A stretch of 64,000 nucleotides of DNA. It comes from Mesotoga sp. Brook.08.105.5.1. GTDB lineage: Bacteria; Thermotogota; Thermotogae; Petrotogales; Kosmotogaceae. A program made the position numbers and the translations under genes. Shown here piece after piece: positions 42,178-50,296 of this stretch (its first letter is position 1; each line of letters begins with the position of its first letter). A model generated the notes under the pieces. It did no database searches and was not told the origin of the DNA. It was given only the letters and a program-made list of their open reading frames with translations. The stretch lies in NCBI RefSeq assembly GCF_002752635.1, contig NZ_AYTW01000028.1:1-64000 (forward strand). Direction: 5' to 3'.

Positions 42178-43386
42178 TCACCAATCTTTCAGTTTGCTCC
42201 AGGAGGCCATAAGGGATTCCAGAGTGTCGTTGTTCATCCTTCCCTCGATATCTTTCTCTGTGTAACTTGATCCCCAATTTAATGCTCTTATCACAGCCTT
42301 TGAGAGGAGAATCCGCGCCTTTCTGTCCGTTATGCCTGTGTTCATTTGCATTTTGGTTTGCTCGCAGAAGTCTGCCCATAGCTCGTTAAGTGTTTCCTCT
42401 GGAAGATCTTCGCAAGAATTGTAGAAGCTCATGAGATCAACAACGTCATCACAATTCTCAAGCTGAAGCTTAAGCGTTTCAATGTTTTCTGCCCCTAAGA
42501 ACTCTCTAATTGCGGCATAGTTATACTCATCAAAATAGAGACCTACGGGTGGACTTACACCCCACTTCCTGTACTTGTCTACCGGAAACAATGAAGTAGG
42601 GTACGCCAGAACGAACAGGAAAATTACCTGCCTAAGGACAGAACTGGCCACAGCCAGGTAGAAGAGAACACTTTCAGCTGAGATCGAGAGATTTCCTTTG
42701 TTCATAGTCGAAATGCTTTCGTCGAGTTGAGGAGAGTGATTGTAAGCGCAGAGGCTTTTGAATGCCTTTTTAAGTGATTCTTTCAACAGATTCAGCCTTT
42801 CAGTATTGCAGAATTCTGCCGCTGCCATGTGTTCTATACTCAAGTCAACCATTGCATGAAAGTTAGGTTTGTTCTTCTTTCCATGAACCCACTCGAGATG
42901 CTTTTCGTGCCCATTCTTGTCAGCAGTTACATGTCGGTATATGTGCAAGACAGAAAGCTCCAGAAATGGTCTCAACAATGCCAAGGAAGCGAGCATATTC
43001 CCGTCCAGCCATGACGATATGCTGTCGCGCAAATACAAGAGACTCTCATGGAAGCAGTAATGCCTGTTCCATACATGCATTCGCAGGATCTCAGCAGCGG
43101 TCCTTGGTTTGAAATCCAGTTGAGCATTAATAGAGATGTCCAGAATATCCTGGAACTCAAGGTAAGCCTGAATGCCATTAACTAGTTCTGAGAATTCCTG
43201 ATTATCTCTAAAAAGAGAGAAAAGATCTTCAGTATACGGTTTCAGATTCTTTCTGCTTATTCCAATTATTGTCAGAAGAATCCTGTCTGGGGAACCTTGA
43301 TAATCCGGGTCTCTAACTATGCTTAGATATTCCCTCTGCTCAGTAAACCACTTCTTGAATCTTTCGAATTTCGTCTTGTCCGCCGT
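42178..43386 (-). CDS. Uncharacterised ~400-residue helical protein at the edge of the CBASS operon
   Basis: The first ATG in frame (43,080) is not the true start: the frame stays open for 102 more sense codons (TADKTKFERFKKWFTEQREYL..., DPDYQGSPDRILL) up to a GGAGGTGAAAAAACGG sequence. No ATG, GTG or TTG is in frame there. The nearby GTG would be in frame if the A6 run had seven A, giving MKKTADKTKF. So either an ACG is used or a one-base slip separates start and frame. The product is helical and Leu-rich with no membrane segment of note (one hydrophobic stretch near VLFYLAVASSVLRQVIFLFVLA). I do not recognise the family. It lies 240 bp downstream of the phosphatase-like gene on the same strand. 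Confidence 0.6.
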   Translation of the reverse strand, partial: TADKTKFERFKKWFTEQREYLSIVRDPDYQGSPDRILLTIIGISRKNLKPYTEDLFSLFRDNQEFSELVNGIQAYLEFQDILDISINAQLDFKPRTAAEILRMHVWNRHYCFHESLLYLRDSISSWLDGNMLASLALLRPFLELSVLHIYRHVTADKNGHEKHLEWVHGKKNKPNFHAMVDLSIEHMAAAEFCNTERLNLLKESLKKAFKSLCAYNHSPQLDESISTMNKGNLSISAESVLFYLAVASSVLRQVIFLFVLAYPTSLFPVDKYRKWGVSPPVGLYFDEYNYAAIREFLGAENIETLKLQLENCDDVVDLMSFYNSCEDLPEETLNELWADFCEQTKMQMNTGITDRKARILLSKAVIRALNWGSSYTEKDIEGRMNNDTLESLMASWSKLKDW

Positions 43387-43628
43387 TTTTTCACCTCCTC
43401 ACGTAAGTATACTGCCGAAATGGCTGCTTTCCCGACTGACAATCACCATTTCAAGAGGTTCTATTTCTTAGTCCAGAATTGTCTCGAATGTTTATTAGCA
43501 GATGCCACATACCAATTTCGCGAATCACATATACTATCGATCAAATTGGAGCATACATAGCTGTGTTGAGATCTTTCACTCATAACATCCCATACCACTT
43601 ACTGATAACTCCACGCAATTTGCATTAA

Positions 43629-44111
43629 TCAGGTTTCTTTTCCCAGTTCGTTCCAGTTATCGGTGAAATATGTGGAGATACCCAAGCCGGGCATGTATTC
43701 GGGATAGATCAGCTGAAACTCCTTTCGTGCTTCTTCATAACTTCTATCGGAGATCACGTGCAGACCCTTAGCCATGAAAAGCAGTGCCAGAGAGGGAGCT
43801 CTTGATTCACCAAGGTTGCAGTGAATCAATAGATTCATGCCTTCGCTATAATGCTTCTTGGCGAAGTTCATGAAATCAACAAAGGTCTGTGGCATGAAAA
43901 GAGGAATATCTGGATCAACGATGTTCAGATAGAGATTAGCTCCTCTCTCAAGACTCAGGTAATTGGGGTGGTTCTTTGGTAGTGAACCTTTGTACCCAAC
44001 TGCAATGACGTGACATGGATGCTTGCAGGCATGAACTACAGCCCATCCCGGTCTGGAATGGAAGCAATCCGCTTCAGAGCCAACATAGAGACGATCATGT
44101 ACTTTGGTTAT
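43629..44111 (-). CDS. Cys-based (dual-specificity-type) phosphatase-like protein in the CBASS operon
   Basis: The frame contains IHCNLGESRAPSLALLFMA, the H-C-x5-R-(S/A) active-site loop of Cys phosphatases (Cys ~98, Arg ~104), with candidate general-acid Asp residues in NIVDPDIP (~66-68). The nearest ATG (43,895) leaves only 88 residues and cuts the fold. The frame continues back to the stop of the preceding gene, reading VHDRLYVGSEADCF. The upstream end is an ATA codon (44,111) overlapping that stop as ATAA, exactly where the other genes of this operon use GTGA and ATGA. I take ATA, or a decayed ATG, as the start (160 residues). Substrate could be a phosphoprotein, nucleotide or phospholipid. 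Confidence 0.62.
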   Translation of the reverse strand: MTKVHDRLYVGSEADCFHSRPGWAVVHACKHPCHVIAVGYKGSLPKNHPNYLSLERGANLYLNIVDPDIPLFMPQTFVDFMNFAKKHYSEGMNLLIHCNLGESRAPSLALLFMAKGLHVISDRSYEEARKEFQLIYPEYMPGLGISTYFTDNWNELGKET

Positions 44112-45109
44112 GTTGGATTGCCTTCCTTCAATTTTCTTTGCTGAAACTCAAGGGCAGTCCAGAAAATGTTCCATGCGAGGGATTGATAACTCCACAATTC
44201 TATAATCGTAATCTTTCTATTTTCAAGATTGGTTGATCCGTGGGCCGAATAGTCATCCCTTAGCTTATTGAACTTTCTTACAAGCTCATAATAAGACCTT
44301 TCAACGAAATCCCCAGTACCACTATCGTACTTCTTCATCTTCTTAAGTGGATCAATCCCTGCATTTACAAACTTTCCAAGGAACTTCTTTTCATTTTTTG
44401 GTGGATCTCCAATTATCGCCTCAACTGACTTATAGGCATTATGAAGAGCATTTTCAAAGGCACATTTCTCAAATCTGGTGGGCGGCACGAAATCAGGATC
44501 ACTCAGTATTTCTGTACCTCTCGGCATACAGAAGTCTCTGTGGCTCATTGCAAGGAAACCCGCGCTCAGAAGAAGCTTTTCACTGGAGACCAAAACCGGT
44601 ACCAAACGAAAGACATTTCTGAGTCTGTCTTCGCCAATAGCCAGACTGTTATGCATAATTGTCTCGAAGCTTAACGGATCAAAGTACTCAATATTCACCG
44701 TATGATATCGCATAAGAGATTGAAGATGCAGAATGCTCTTAGTGTTTATTAAGTTCAGAGGGAACTTGAGTAAGTAAAAAGGCTCTTCGTGAGGTAGAGA
44801 ACCCATCGAGAGTAGAAATGCTCCCTGGAATGCATCGGCGATCCTTTCAGAAAGGTTGTCCGATTCCTCGCCATCACCAAAGACAATCACATGACGTCTT
44901 GAATGAGTTTCGTTACCCAAAAAAGGGTTACCTTGCTCATCGACAACAAGAACTGTCTTCAATAAACATCCTATCGCTTTGAGGGCTTTCCGAGAAGCTC
45001 GAAGATAATGCTGTGTTACTTTGCGACCACTACGCATAATATAGGTGCTCTTGTGGTCTTTGCTGCCTTCTGGAACGCTTAAACCAGTTACTAGATAACC
45101 GTATTTCAT
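44108..45109 (-). CDS. Uncharacterised protein co-translated with the CBASS genes
   Basis: The product has 333 residues. Its ATG overlaps the E2-like gene stop (ATGA), so it belongs to the operon. The N-terminal half is alpha/beta (MKYGYLVTGLSVPEG, RRHVIVFGDGEESDNLSERIADAFQGAF). The C-terminal third is helical with ENALHNAYKSVEAIIGDPPK and LRDDYSAHGSTN, which resembles the R-x4-6-H region of HEPN-type domains (for example ApeA/Abi-like proteins). No E1, JAB or nuclease signature was seen. I infer an accessory or second effector of the system, with the HEPN-like tail as the most testable clue. Confidence 0.6.
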   Translation of the reverse strand: MKYGYLVTGLSVPEGSKDHKSTYIMRSGRKVTQHYLRASRKALKAIGCLLKTVLVVDEQGNPFLGNETHSRRHVIVFGDGEESDNLSERIADAFQGAFLLSMGSLPHEEPFYLLKFPLNLINTKSILHLQSLMRYHTVNIEYFDPLSFETIMHNSLAIGEDRLRNVFRLVPVLVSSEKLLLSAGFLAMSHRDFCMPRGTEILSDPDFVPPTRFEKCAFENALHNAYKSVEAIIGDPPKNEKKFLGKFVNAGIDPLKKMKKYDSGTGDFVERSYYELVRKFNKLRDDYSAHGSTNLENRKITIIELWSYQSLAWNIFWTALEFQQRKLKEGNPT

Positions 45110-45585
45110 GAAAACCTACCCGGTCTTATGGTACGGAAGGCTTTGGTCTTTAAGGGAGTACGGTCTCTCTTCTTATTTGAAGTTGGATGTACTCCCTTGC
45201 CAAACCATGTACCTGTAGCAATCCAGACTTCATAATAGAAAAGCCATAGGGATGTCCAGGGGATTATTGTCTCACCAATAAGCATAGTTGGTTTCCATTC
45301 ATAGTGTTTCGGATAATATAGGCAGAGCGATCCATCAGAGAACAAATGAGGAGGATTTCTCCCATCCGATTTCTCCAGTTGTGGTTTAGTAATTCGGACT
45401 CTAGGGCGTGATTGGAGACGATAGTTCAATGTGAATGTGTACGTTGATGAAATCGTTGTGGGAGATATTTGCCCGCTTATTCTCAGTTCACCGCATTTAG
45501 CTATACATTTGAACCCTGGGAATGTTTGTTTCAGGTGGCTGTATTGCTCCATAATTGTCAAGGGTTTCAGTATGTTCTTCTTCAC
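45106..45585 (-). CDS. E2-like (ubiquitin-conjugating-fold) CBASS ancillary protein
   Basis: The product has 159 residues. The GTG start overlaps the CD-NTase stop as GTGA. The block LFSDGSLCLYYPKHYEWKP places a single Cys (residue ~88) in the position of the E2-like active site, followed by the PW...WLFYYEVWIATGTWFGKGVHP block typical of the bacterial E2 proteins that accompany CD-NTases. No E1/E2 fusion or JAB peptidase gene is adjacent, which corresponds to the short (E2-only) type II CBASS layout. Its expected role is modification or priming of the CD-NTase. Confidence 0.8.
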   Translation of the reverse strand: MKKNILKPLTIMEQYSHLKQTFPGFKCIAKCGELRISGQISPTTISSTYTFTLNYRLQSRPRVRITKPQLEKSDGRNPPHLFSDGSLCLYYPKHYEWKPTMLIGETIIPWTSLWLFYYEVWIATGTWFGKGVHPTSNKKRDRTPLKTKAFRTIRPGRFS

Positions 45586-46742
45586 CTGCTCTCTCCAAAG
45601 AATGTATTCTTCCTCACAGTAGTTGAATTCAGCTCAGAATCCCCCACACTACTGAGATTACCTGTTGCGTTTCCCATAGTCAGACGCTCCGCTTCCCTAA
45701 GTGCCTGAATGTCTTCAGAGTATTTGGTCAAAGCTTCTTTTGTCTCAGTCTCACCAAACATCTCTTCAAGATGTCTAGATATATCATTGATTCCCCTAAT
45801 AGAGCTAAGGGTTTTCCACCGATTCGCGAAATCAGAGACAAATTCCTTAAAGGCCCTGAATTCAGCAGAATTAGCCTTCCAAGATTCTGCAAAGTTTTCT
45901 CCGTTTTCTATAGGATTAAAAACAGCGGGAGGAGACTGCAGACTGCACACATTGGAAAGAATTGAGTCAAGAATATGGCCCATATCATCAAACAAAGAGC
46001 CCTTATCCTGATAGTACATACCAGCCAAGGTTGTCAGAATTATACTCCTAGGCGCTTCATCATTTTTCGTTGAGAAATAGAAATCTCTTCGTCTCTTTAT
46101 GAGTTGTACTGAACGTTTGAGAGTGGGTTTGACTTCAAACGGAAGGTCGTGAGGAAGTGGTTCCTGCTGAGCTACCTCAATAATCTTTCTCTGCAGTTTA
46201 ATGCATCGATCTTCAAACCACTTTGCATATAGCCTTGGAGCAGATGGCACCCAATGATTGAGTTGCTTATCCGGAACTCGCAGTCTTTCTGACTCAATAT
46301 TCGCAAGTGGGTAAGCAGGTAGAATGTCCATATGAAAGTCATCAACATACTTGATGCGAACACATCTTCGCTTTTTCTCTACCATGTTGGCGTATCTATC
46401 ACTATCCCTGAATTTCCTGTAAAGCTTATCAAGCAAAACGTTTGGGCTCAAATCGGAATGCCATATTTGTTTTATCTTCAACACAATGTCAAGATCATAC
46501 TCCTCACCAGACAAAGGTTTTACAGTAGTGCCTATTTTGTAGGAGCCTTGCGGAAAGACATCGATATCGTTCCCCTGAAATAGATCTTCATCACTATCAA
46601 GGAAATTGAAAATTGCATCATAGGTCTGACTTGCCTTTTCTCTTTTTGTTTGCGGCAGTTGTAGTTCATTTCCAATACGTTGGAGTAATTCATCCATTAC
46701 AGGTTTTGAAGTAACAAAATAAGCTTCATACAGCACACTCAT
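45582..46742 (-). CDS. CD-NTase (cGAS/DncV-like nucleotidyltransferase) of a CBASS system
   Basis: The product has 386 residues. The ATG at 46,742 follows GAGGAG. The nucleotidyltransferase core is clear: PQGSYKIGTT (GS motif at ~66-67), the metal-binding EYDLDIVL (Asp 83 and 85), and the third acidic strand FHMDILPAYPL (Asp ~139). The following helical domain has DFYFSTKNDEAPRSIILTTLAGMYY, typical of this superfamily. Upon phage infection such enzymes make cyclic di- or trinucleotides that activate the effector encoded just upstream. The exact clade and product cannot be set by eye. Confidence 0.92.
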   Translation of the reverse strand: MSVLYEAYFVTSKPVMDELLQRIGNELQLPQTKREKASQTYDAIFNFLDSDEDLFQGNDIDVFPQGSYKIGTTVKPLSGEEYDLDIVLKIKQIWHSDLSPNVLLDKLYRKFRDSDRYANMVEKKRRCVRIKYVDDFHMDILPAYPLANIESERLRVPDKQLNHWVPSAPRLYAKWFEDRCIKLQRKIIEVAQQEPLPHDLPFEVKPTLKRSVQLIKRRRDFYFSTKNDEAPRSIILTTLAGMYYQDKGSLFDDMGHILDSILSNVCSLQSPPAVFNPIENGENFAESWKANSAEFRAFKEFVSDFANRWKTLSSIRGINDISRHLEEMFGETETKEALTKYSEDIQALREAERLTMGNATGNLSSVGDSELNSTTVRKNTFFGESR

Positions 46743-46748
46743 CACTCC

Positions 46749-47552
46749 TCACAGAATCCATAGGCTATTTTCCGAAATCTTGGCGCTTTGTGAATTGATT
46801 TCTACACCCTCTGACTCAATCTCATTCTCTGAACACCATTTATAATGATCTTTCTCGTTGCTCATAGTACTTCTCAATGCGATTTCTTGTTCATCTGTAG
46901 GTAGGAACTCATATATTTCAGCCAACAGGAATTCATTGGATTTGGGATTCAGTTTTGACATTTTCTTTGGTTTGTATAGCATTATTGTCCTCAGATACCG
47001 AAATTTCAATATCCGAAAAGGCTCCTTTGGAAGAATCCCAGACTCGAGAAGCTCCTCGCGGAATTCTCTTTCAACGGTAACCTCCCTATCTTCCCTGCCA
47101 TAAAACCACTTAAGAAAATACCTTAGTTTCCATCCCGGAATTCGAATCCTCAGATCGTCTTTGCTATCTTGATCAATTGGCATGCAATTATCGTCTTTTG
47201 CGTTCATCTTCGTGAACGTTGAGGTAGCTCCAGGGTAATATTTAATGACGCCTCCGACTGGCTGAAATTGCTTGTTGATTCTATTCCCTTGAACAAGAAG
47301 GTATCTGTCATCAATCTTAATTCTAAACAGATATGAGATAGAGAGCCTAACCTCTTTTTTGAGTAAGCACCTAAGAATGATCAAGATCGAACGAAACACG
47401 AAATTCTCGAGACCAAGAAACCAGGTCAAGGCGAACGAGATTAATCCCGAAATCAATGCAGTGAGCAATAAATTCATCAGGATTCCTGACATTAGCGACA
47501 GAACAAAAAAAACGAGAAACAGCACCGACATCTTTACAATGAAACCAGCCAT
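46749..47552 (-). CDS. Two-transmembrane NUDIX protein, CBASS membrane effector
   Basis: The product has 267 residues. The ATG at 47,552 follows AAAGGAGG. Two closely spaced hydrophobic helices (residues ~8-28 and ~30-48) are followed by a NUDIX-like domain: PVGGVIKYYPGA (~99-110), then VEREFREELLESGILP (~166-181), a diverged NUDIX box with the REFREEL core. This matches the SMODS-associated NUDIX family predicted as membrane effectors of CD-NTase systems. Nucleotide binding would lead to membrane damage. It is the first gene of the operon, 6 nt before the CD-NTase start. Confidence 0.85.
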   Translation of the reverse strand: MAGFIVKMSVLFLVFFVLSLMSGILMNLLLTALISGLISFALTWFLGLENFVFRSILIILRCLLKKEVRLSISYLFRIKIDDRYLLVQGNRINKQFQPVGGVIKYYPGATSTFTKMNAKDDNCMPIDQDSKDDLRIRIPGWKLRYFLKWFYGREDREVTVEREFREELLESGILPKEPFRILKFRYLRTIMLYKPKKMSKLNPKSNEFLLAEIYEFLPTDEQEIALRSTMSNEKDHYKWCSENEIESEGVEINSQSAKISENSLWIL

Positions 47553-48155
47553 CAACAGTCCTCCTTTGAAAAGAATACTCTTTTCAGGAAACTCAAAGTC
47601 TCTCGAAACATCTAGGTCCTATTCAGCAATATTCAAACGTTTACTTGGTCTGAACCACTCCCTATTCAGGAGTCTCATGCTGGTGAGATTCATTTGAGTC
47701 TGGAGAAGTGTGTGGAAAGAGAGTGATTTGGAGAAGGATATCCAGTACACTTGTAGTGACAGTTTTATTTGCACGAAACTCGTTTCTCAAATCCTGGAGC
47801 CCCAGCTCTAGGATTTCTATTAAGAATGATACTACTATTTACACAGTTTGTCAAGCGATGAATTGTCGTAAGATACTTACAATTTATATATTGCTTCAGT
47901 CATAGTTAGATTGTGCTATACTAATAACAGATTGGCAGTCGCTTCCTGAGACCTATCAGTTCATTTTAGCACTCAGTCGGTTGTTTTCTGATGAGTGTCA
48001 ATCCGTAAAAAATTTTTAACAAAGGATTCTGTCAAAAGGGGCCTGATGAGCGTCGATTGGTGCAACCTCCGAGAGCGTAAGAAATTAGCGATAATAGATT
48101 ACGTTGATCCATGCTGAAAACTTACGTCGATTTCGTTTCTATTTGGGAGCTACAA
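47553..48155. other. Divergent promoter region between CBASS and restriction-modification genes
   Basis: No gene is supported. It must carry the promoters of both defence operons. TATACT at 47,917-47,922 is a -10 candidate for the rightward operon. A TCAAACGTTTAC (47,633-47,644) resembles the LacI sites near 41.7 kb but lacks its symmetry. Confidence 0.45.
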
Positions 48156-48737
48156 ATGAGGATAACTGAGAGAAAACTCGAGGAAATCGCCGATGTAATA
48201 ATCGGTATAAATGAGGCTAGAGGTAAGAAGACGGGGGAATTCACTTATCACATAGTGAACCCAGCTGATCTGGATGATTCGAACGACTTCGATAGGCTTG
48301 AACCCGTAAACCTTGAAACGGAGGTCGGAGATCATAACCTAGTCCATCGGGACGATTTACTAATAAAGAGAGTCAGTCCTAACTTTGTAACGTTAGTCAC
48401 GGGTGAAGTCTCCAACGTAGTTGTTTCAAGCAACATGTTGATTATTCGCTGTCATCAAAGCGTTGTACCAGTATTTCTTGCTGGATATCTAGAGCTTAGA
48501 GGGCTAGAGGCTCTGAAACACTATACGGAAAGAGGAATGACAATGCACTCGGTAAGCAAGAAGGAGCTGAATGAGTTCTTGATCCCCTTGCCGGATTTGA
48601 AGACTCAGGAGATCCTTGGAGAACTCTGGTTTCTGAACAAGCAAAAGCGGGACTTGCTCTCGAGGCTTTCGGAAAAAGAAAGCGATCACATAAAATCTAT
48701 ATATATCAGAGCACTAAGTGAGGGGAGAGGCAGATGA
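48156..48737 (+). CDS. Single-TRD type I restriction specificity-like subunit
   Basis: The product has 193 residues. The ATG at 48,156 follows GGGAGC. It has one target-recognition-domain-like region (KLEEIADVIIGINEARG, DLLIKRVSPNFVTLV, VVVSSNMLIIRC, TMHSVSKKELNEFLIPLP) and one coiled tail (LKTQEILGELWFLNKQKRDLLSRL), which is half of a normal HsdS. Its 3' end overlaps hsdM by 4 nt (ATGA). A second full-length HsdS follows hsdM, so this half-subunit is additional. It may form alternative specificities as a dimer or modulate the complex. Confidence 0.7.
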   Translation: MRITERKLEEIADVIIGINEARGKKTGEFTYHIVNPADLDDSNDFDRLEPVNLETEVGDHNLVHRDDLLIKRVSPNFVTLVTGEVSNVVVSSNMLIIRCHQSVVPVFLAGYLELRGLEALKHYTERGMTMHSVSKKELNEFLIPLPDLKTQEILGELWFLNKQKRDLLSRLSEKESDHIKSIYIRALSEGRGR

Positions 48738-50287
48738 CGACTAGAAAAGACATCGAAAACGTATTATGGAGAGGAGCAGACACCTTCAGGGACACGATCG
48801 ATGCGGCCAACTACAAAGACTTCGTTCTTTCGATTCTCTTTGTGAAGTATCTTAGCGATACTCACACGGAGTTACTGGAAGAACTCAAAAGCAATTATGA
48901 CGACGATGTAAGACTAGAACGTCAACTAAAAAGGCTTCCGGTTGTCATGGACGATGAGCACAAGTTCGATTACCTCTACAAAAACAAGAACAGCGATGAC
49001 CTTGGCCAATTAATCAACGCCTGTTTGAGAGGTATAGAAGATAAAAACTTCGAGCAGCTCAACGGTGTTTTCAGAAGCATAGACTTCAACAGTGAGAGTC
49101 TTCTGGGAAACAAGCCTCATAGAAACGCCATACTGAGAGAACTGTTAGATGATTTTGTAAACCTCGATCTACGCCCTTCACAGATAGAGACAAAACCCAG
49201 TCAAATTCCCGCAGATGTCATAGGCGACGCATATGAATACATGATCGGCGAATTTGCCAGCAGAGCCGGAAAAAAGGCAGGAAGCTTCTTCACTCCTACG
49301 GCGGTCTCTGAACTAATGGCTCGTCTTGTTGAACCAAAACCTAATGACAGGATATACGATCCCACATGCGGTTCAGGCTCTTTACTGATTCACGCGGCAA
49401 AGAGAGCCGGAACGGAAATGGACAAGGTCCAGATCTACGGGCAGGAACTCAATGGATCGAGCCTCTCGATGGCGAAGATGAACATGTATATACACAGGAT
49501 CCTGGACGCAAAGATCGCCTGGGGCGATACTCTTGCCAATCCGCTCCATCTGGACGAAAACGGTAACCTTATGCTCTTCGATGTCATCGTTGCAAATATG
49601 CCCTTCTCGAAAGATAAGTGGGCCTCGGGCTTCAATCCGGGCGGTGAGAACGCTGGAAACGGGAAGAAGTTCTCAATGGAAGCCGCACGCGACAAGTATC
49701 ACCGTTTCGACTGGGGAGTGCCTCCCGCCAGCAAAGGTGATTGGGCCTTCCTGCTTCACATGATTCACAGCATGTCCGAGCGGGGAAGGATAGCCGCAGT
49801 TGCTCCTCATGGAGTTCTATTCAGAGGCTCTTCAGAGGGGCGAATTAGGAAACAGGTGATCAAGAATAACCTTCTGGATGCCGTTATTGGGCTACCTTCA
49901 AATCTCTTCTTCGGAACATCGATTCCGGCTTGCATAATGGTATTCAAGAAGAACAGAGACAGGAACGACGTAATCTTCATCGACGCCTCAGGAGAAGACC
50001 ACTACGAGAAGGCCAAGAACAAGAACACCCTGAAAGAAAAGCATATTGAAGAGATAGCGAAGGCCTACTTTGATAGAAACGACATCCCGAAGTTTGCTCA
50101 CATTGCCACTCTCGAAGAGATAAAGGAAAACGACTACAACCTCAACATCCCCCGCTACGTTGATACCTTCGAGCAAGAAGAGTTCATTGACATAGAAGCG
50201 GTACAGAAGAACATAAGAGAAATAAATGTCGAGCTTGAAGAAGTGCAGAAGAAAATGGACGAATATCTCAAAGCGCTGGGCTTATAG
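48734..50287 (+). CDS. hsdM: Type I restriction-modification DNA methyltransferase subunit
   Basis: The product has 517 residues. The N-terminal HsdM domain (RKDIENVLWRGADTFRDTIDAANYKDFVLSILFVKYLSD) is followed by the S-adenosylmethionine site DPTCGSGSLL (~209-218) and catalytic motif IV, here ANMPFS (~287-292) instead of the usual NPPF/Y; NMPF variants are common in HsdM. It methylates adenine N6 in the target chosen by the S subunit. The stop TAG is followed almost at once by the hsdS gene. Confidence 0.95.
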   Translation: MTTRKDIENVLWRGADTFRDTIDAANYKDFVLSILFVKYLSDTHTELLEELKSNYDDDVRLERQLKRLPVVMDDEHKFDYLYKNKNSDDLGQLINACLRGIEDKNFEQLNGVFRSIDFNSESLLGNKPHRNAILRELLDDFVNLDLRPSQIETKPSQIPADVIGDAYEYMIGEFASRAGKKAGSFFTPTAVSELMARLVEPKPNDRIYDPTCGSGSLLIHAAKRAGTEMDKVQIYGQELNGSSLSMAKMNMYIHRILDAKIAWGDTLANPLHLDENGNLMLFDVIVANMPFSKDKWASGFNPGGENAGNGKKFSMEAARDKYHRFDWGVPPASKGDWAFLLHMIHSMSERGRIAAVAPHGVLFRGSSEGRIRKQVIKNNLLDAVIGLPSNLFFGTSIPACIMVFKKNRDRNDVIFIDASGEDHYEKAKNKNTLKEKHIEEIAKAYFDRNDIPKFAHIATLEEIKENDYNLNIPRYVDTFEQEEFIDIEAVQKNIREINVELEEVQKKMDEYLKALGL

Positions 50288-50296
50288 GTGGCTGCA

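Noticed and set aside
43629-43895. 88-residue phosphatase as a complete gene
   Set aside because: Starting there removes the N-terminal strands and general-acid region; the frame continues to the preceding gene's stop.
47633-47644. LacI operator before the CBASS operon
   Set aside because: Only the AAACGTTT core matches; flanks are not symmetric and the repressor belongs to a sugar operon, so chance is likely.
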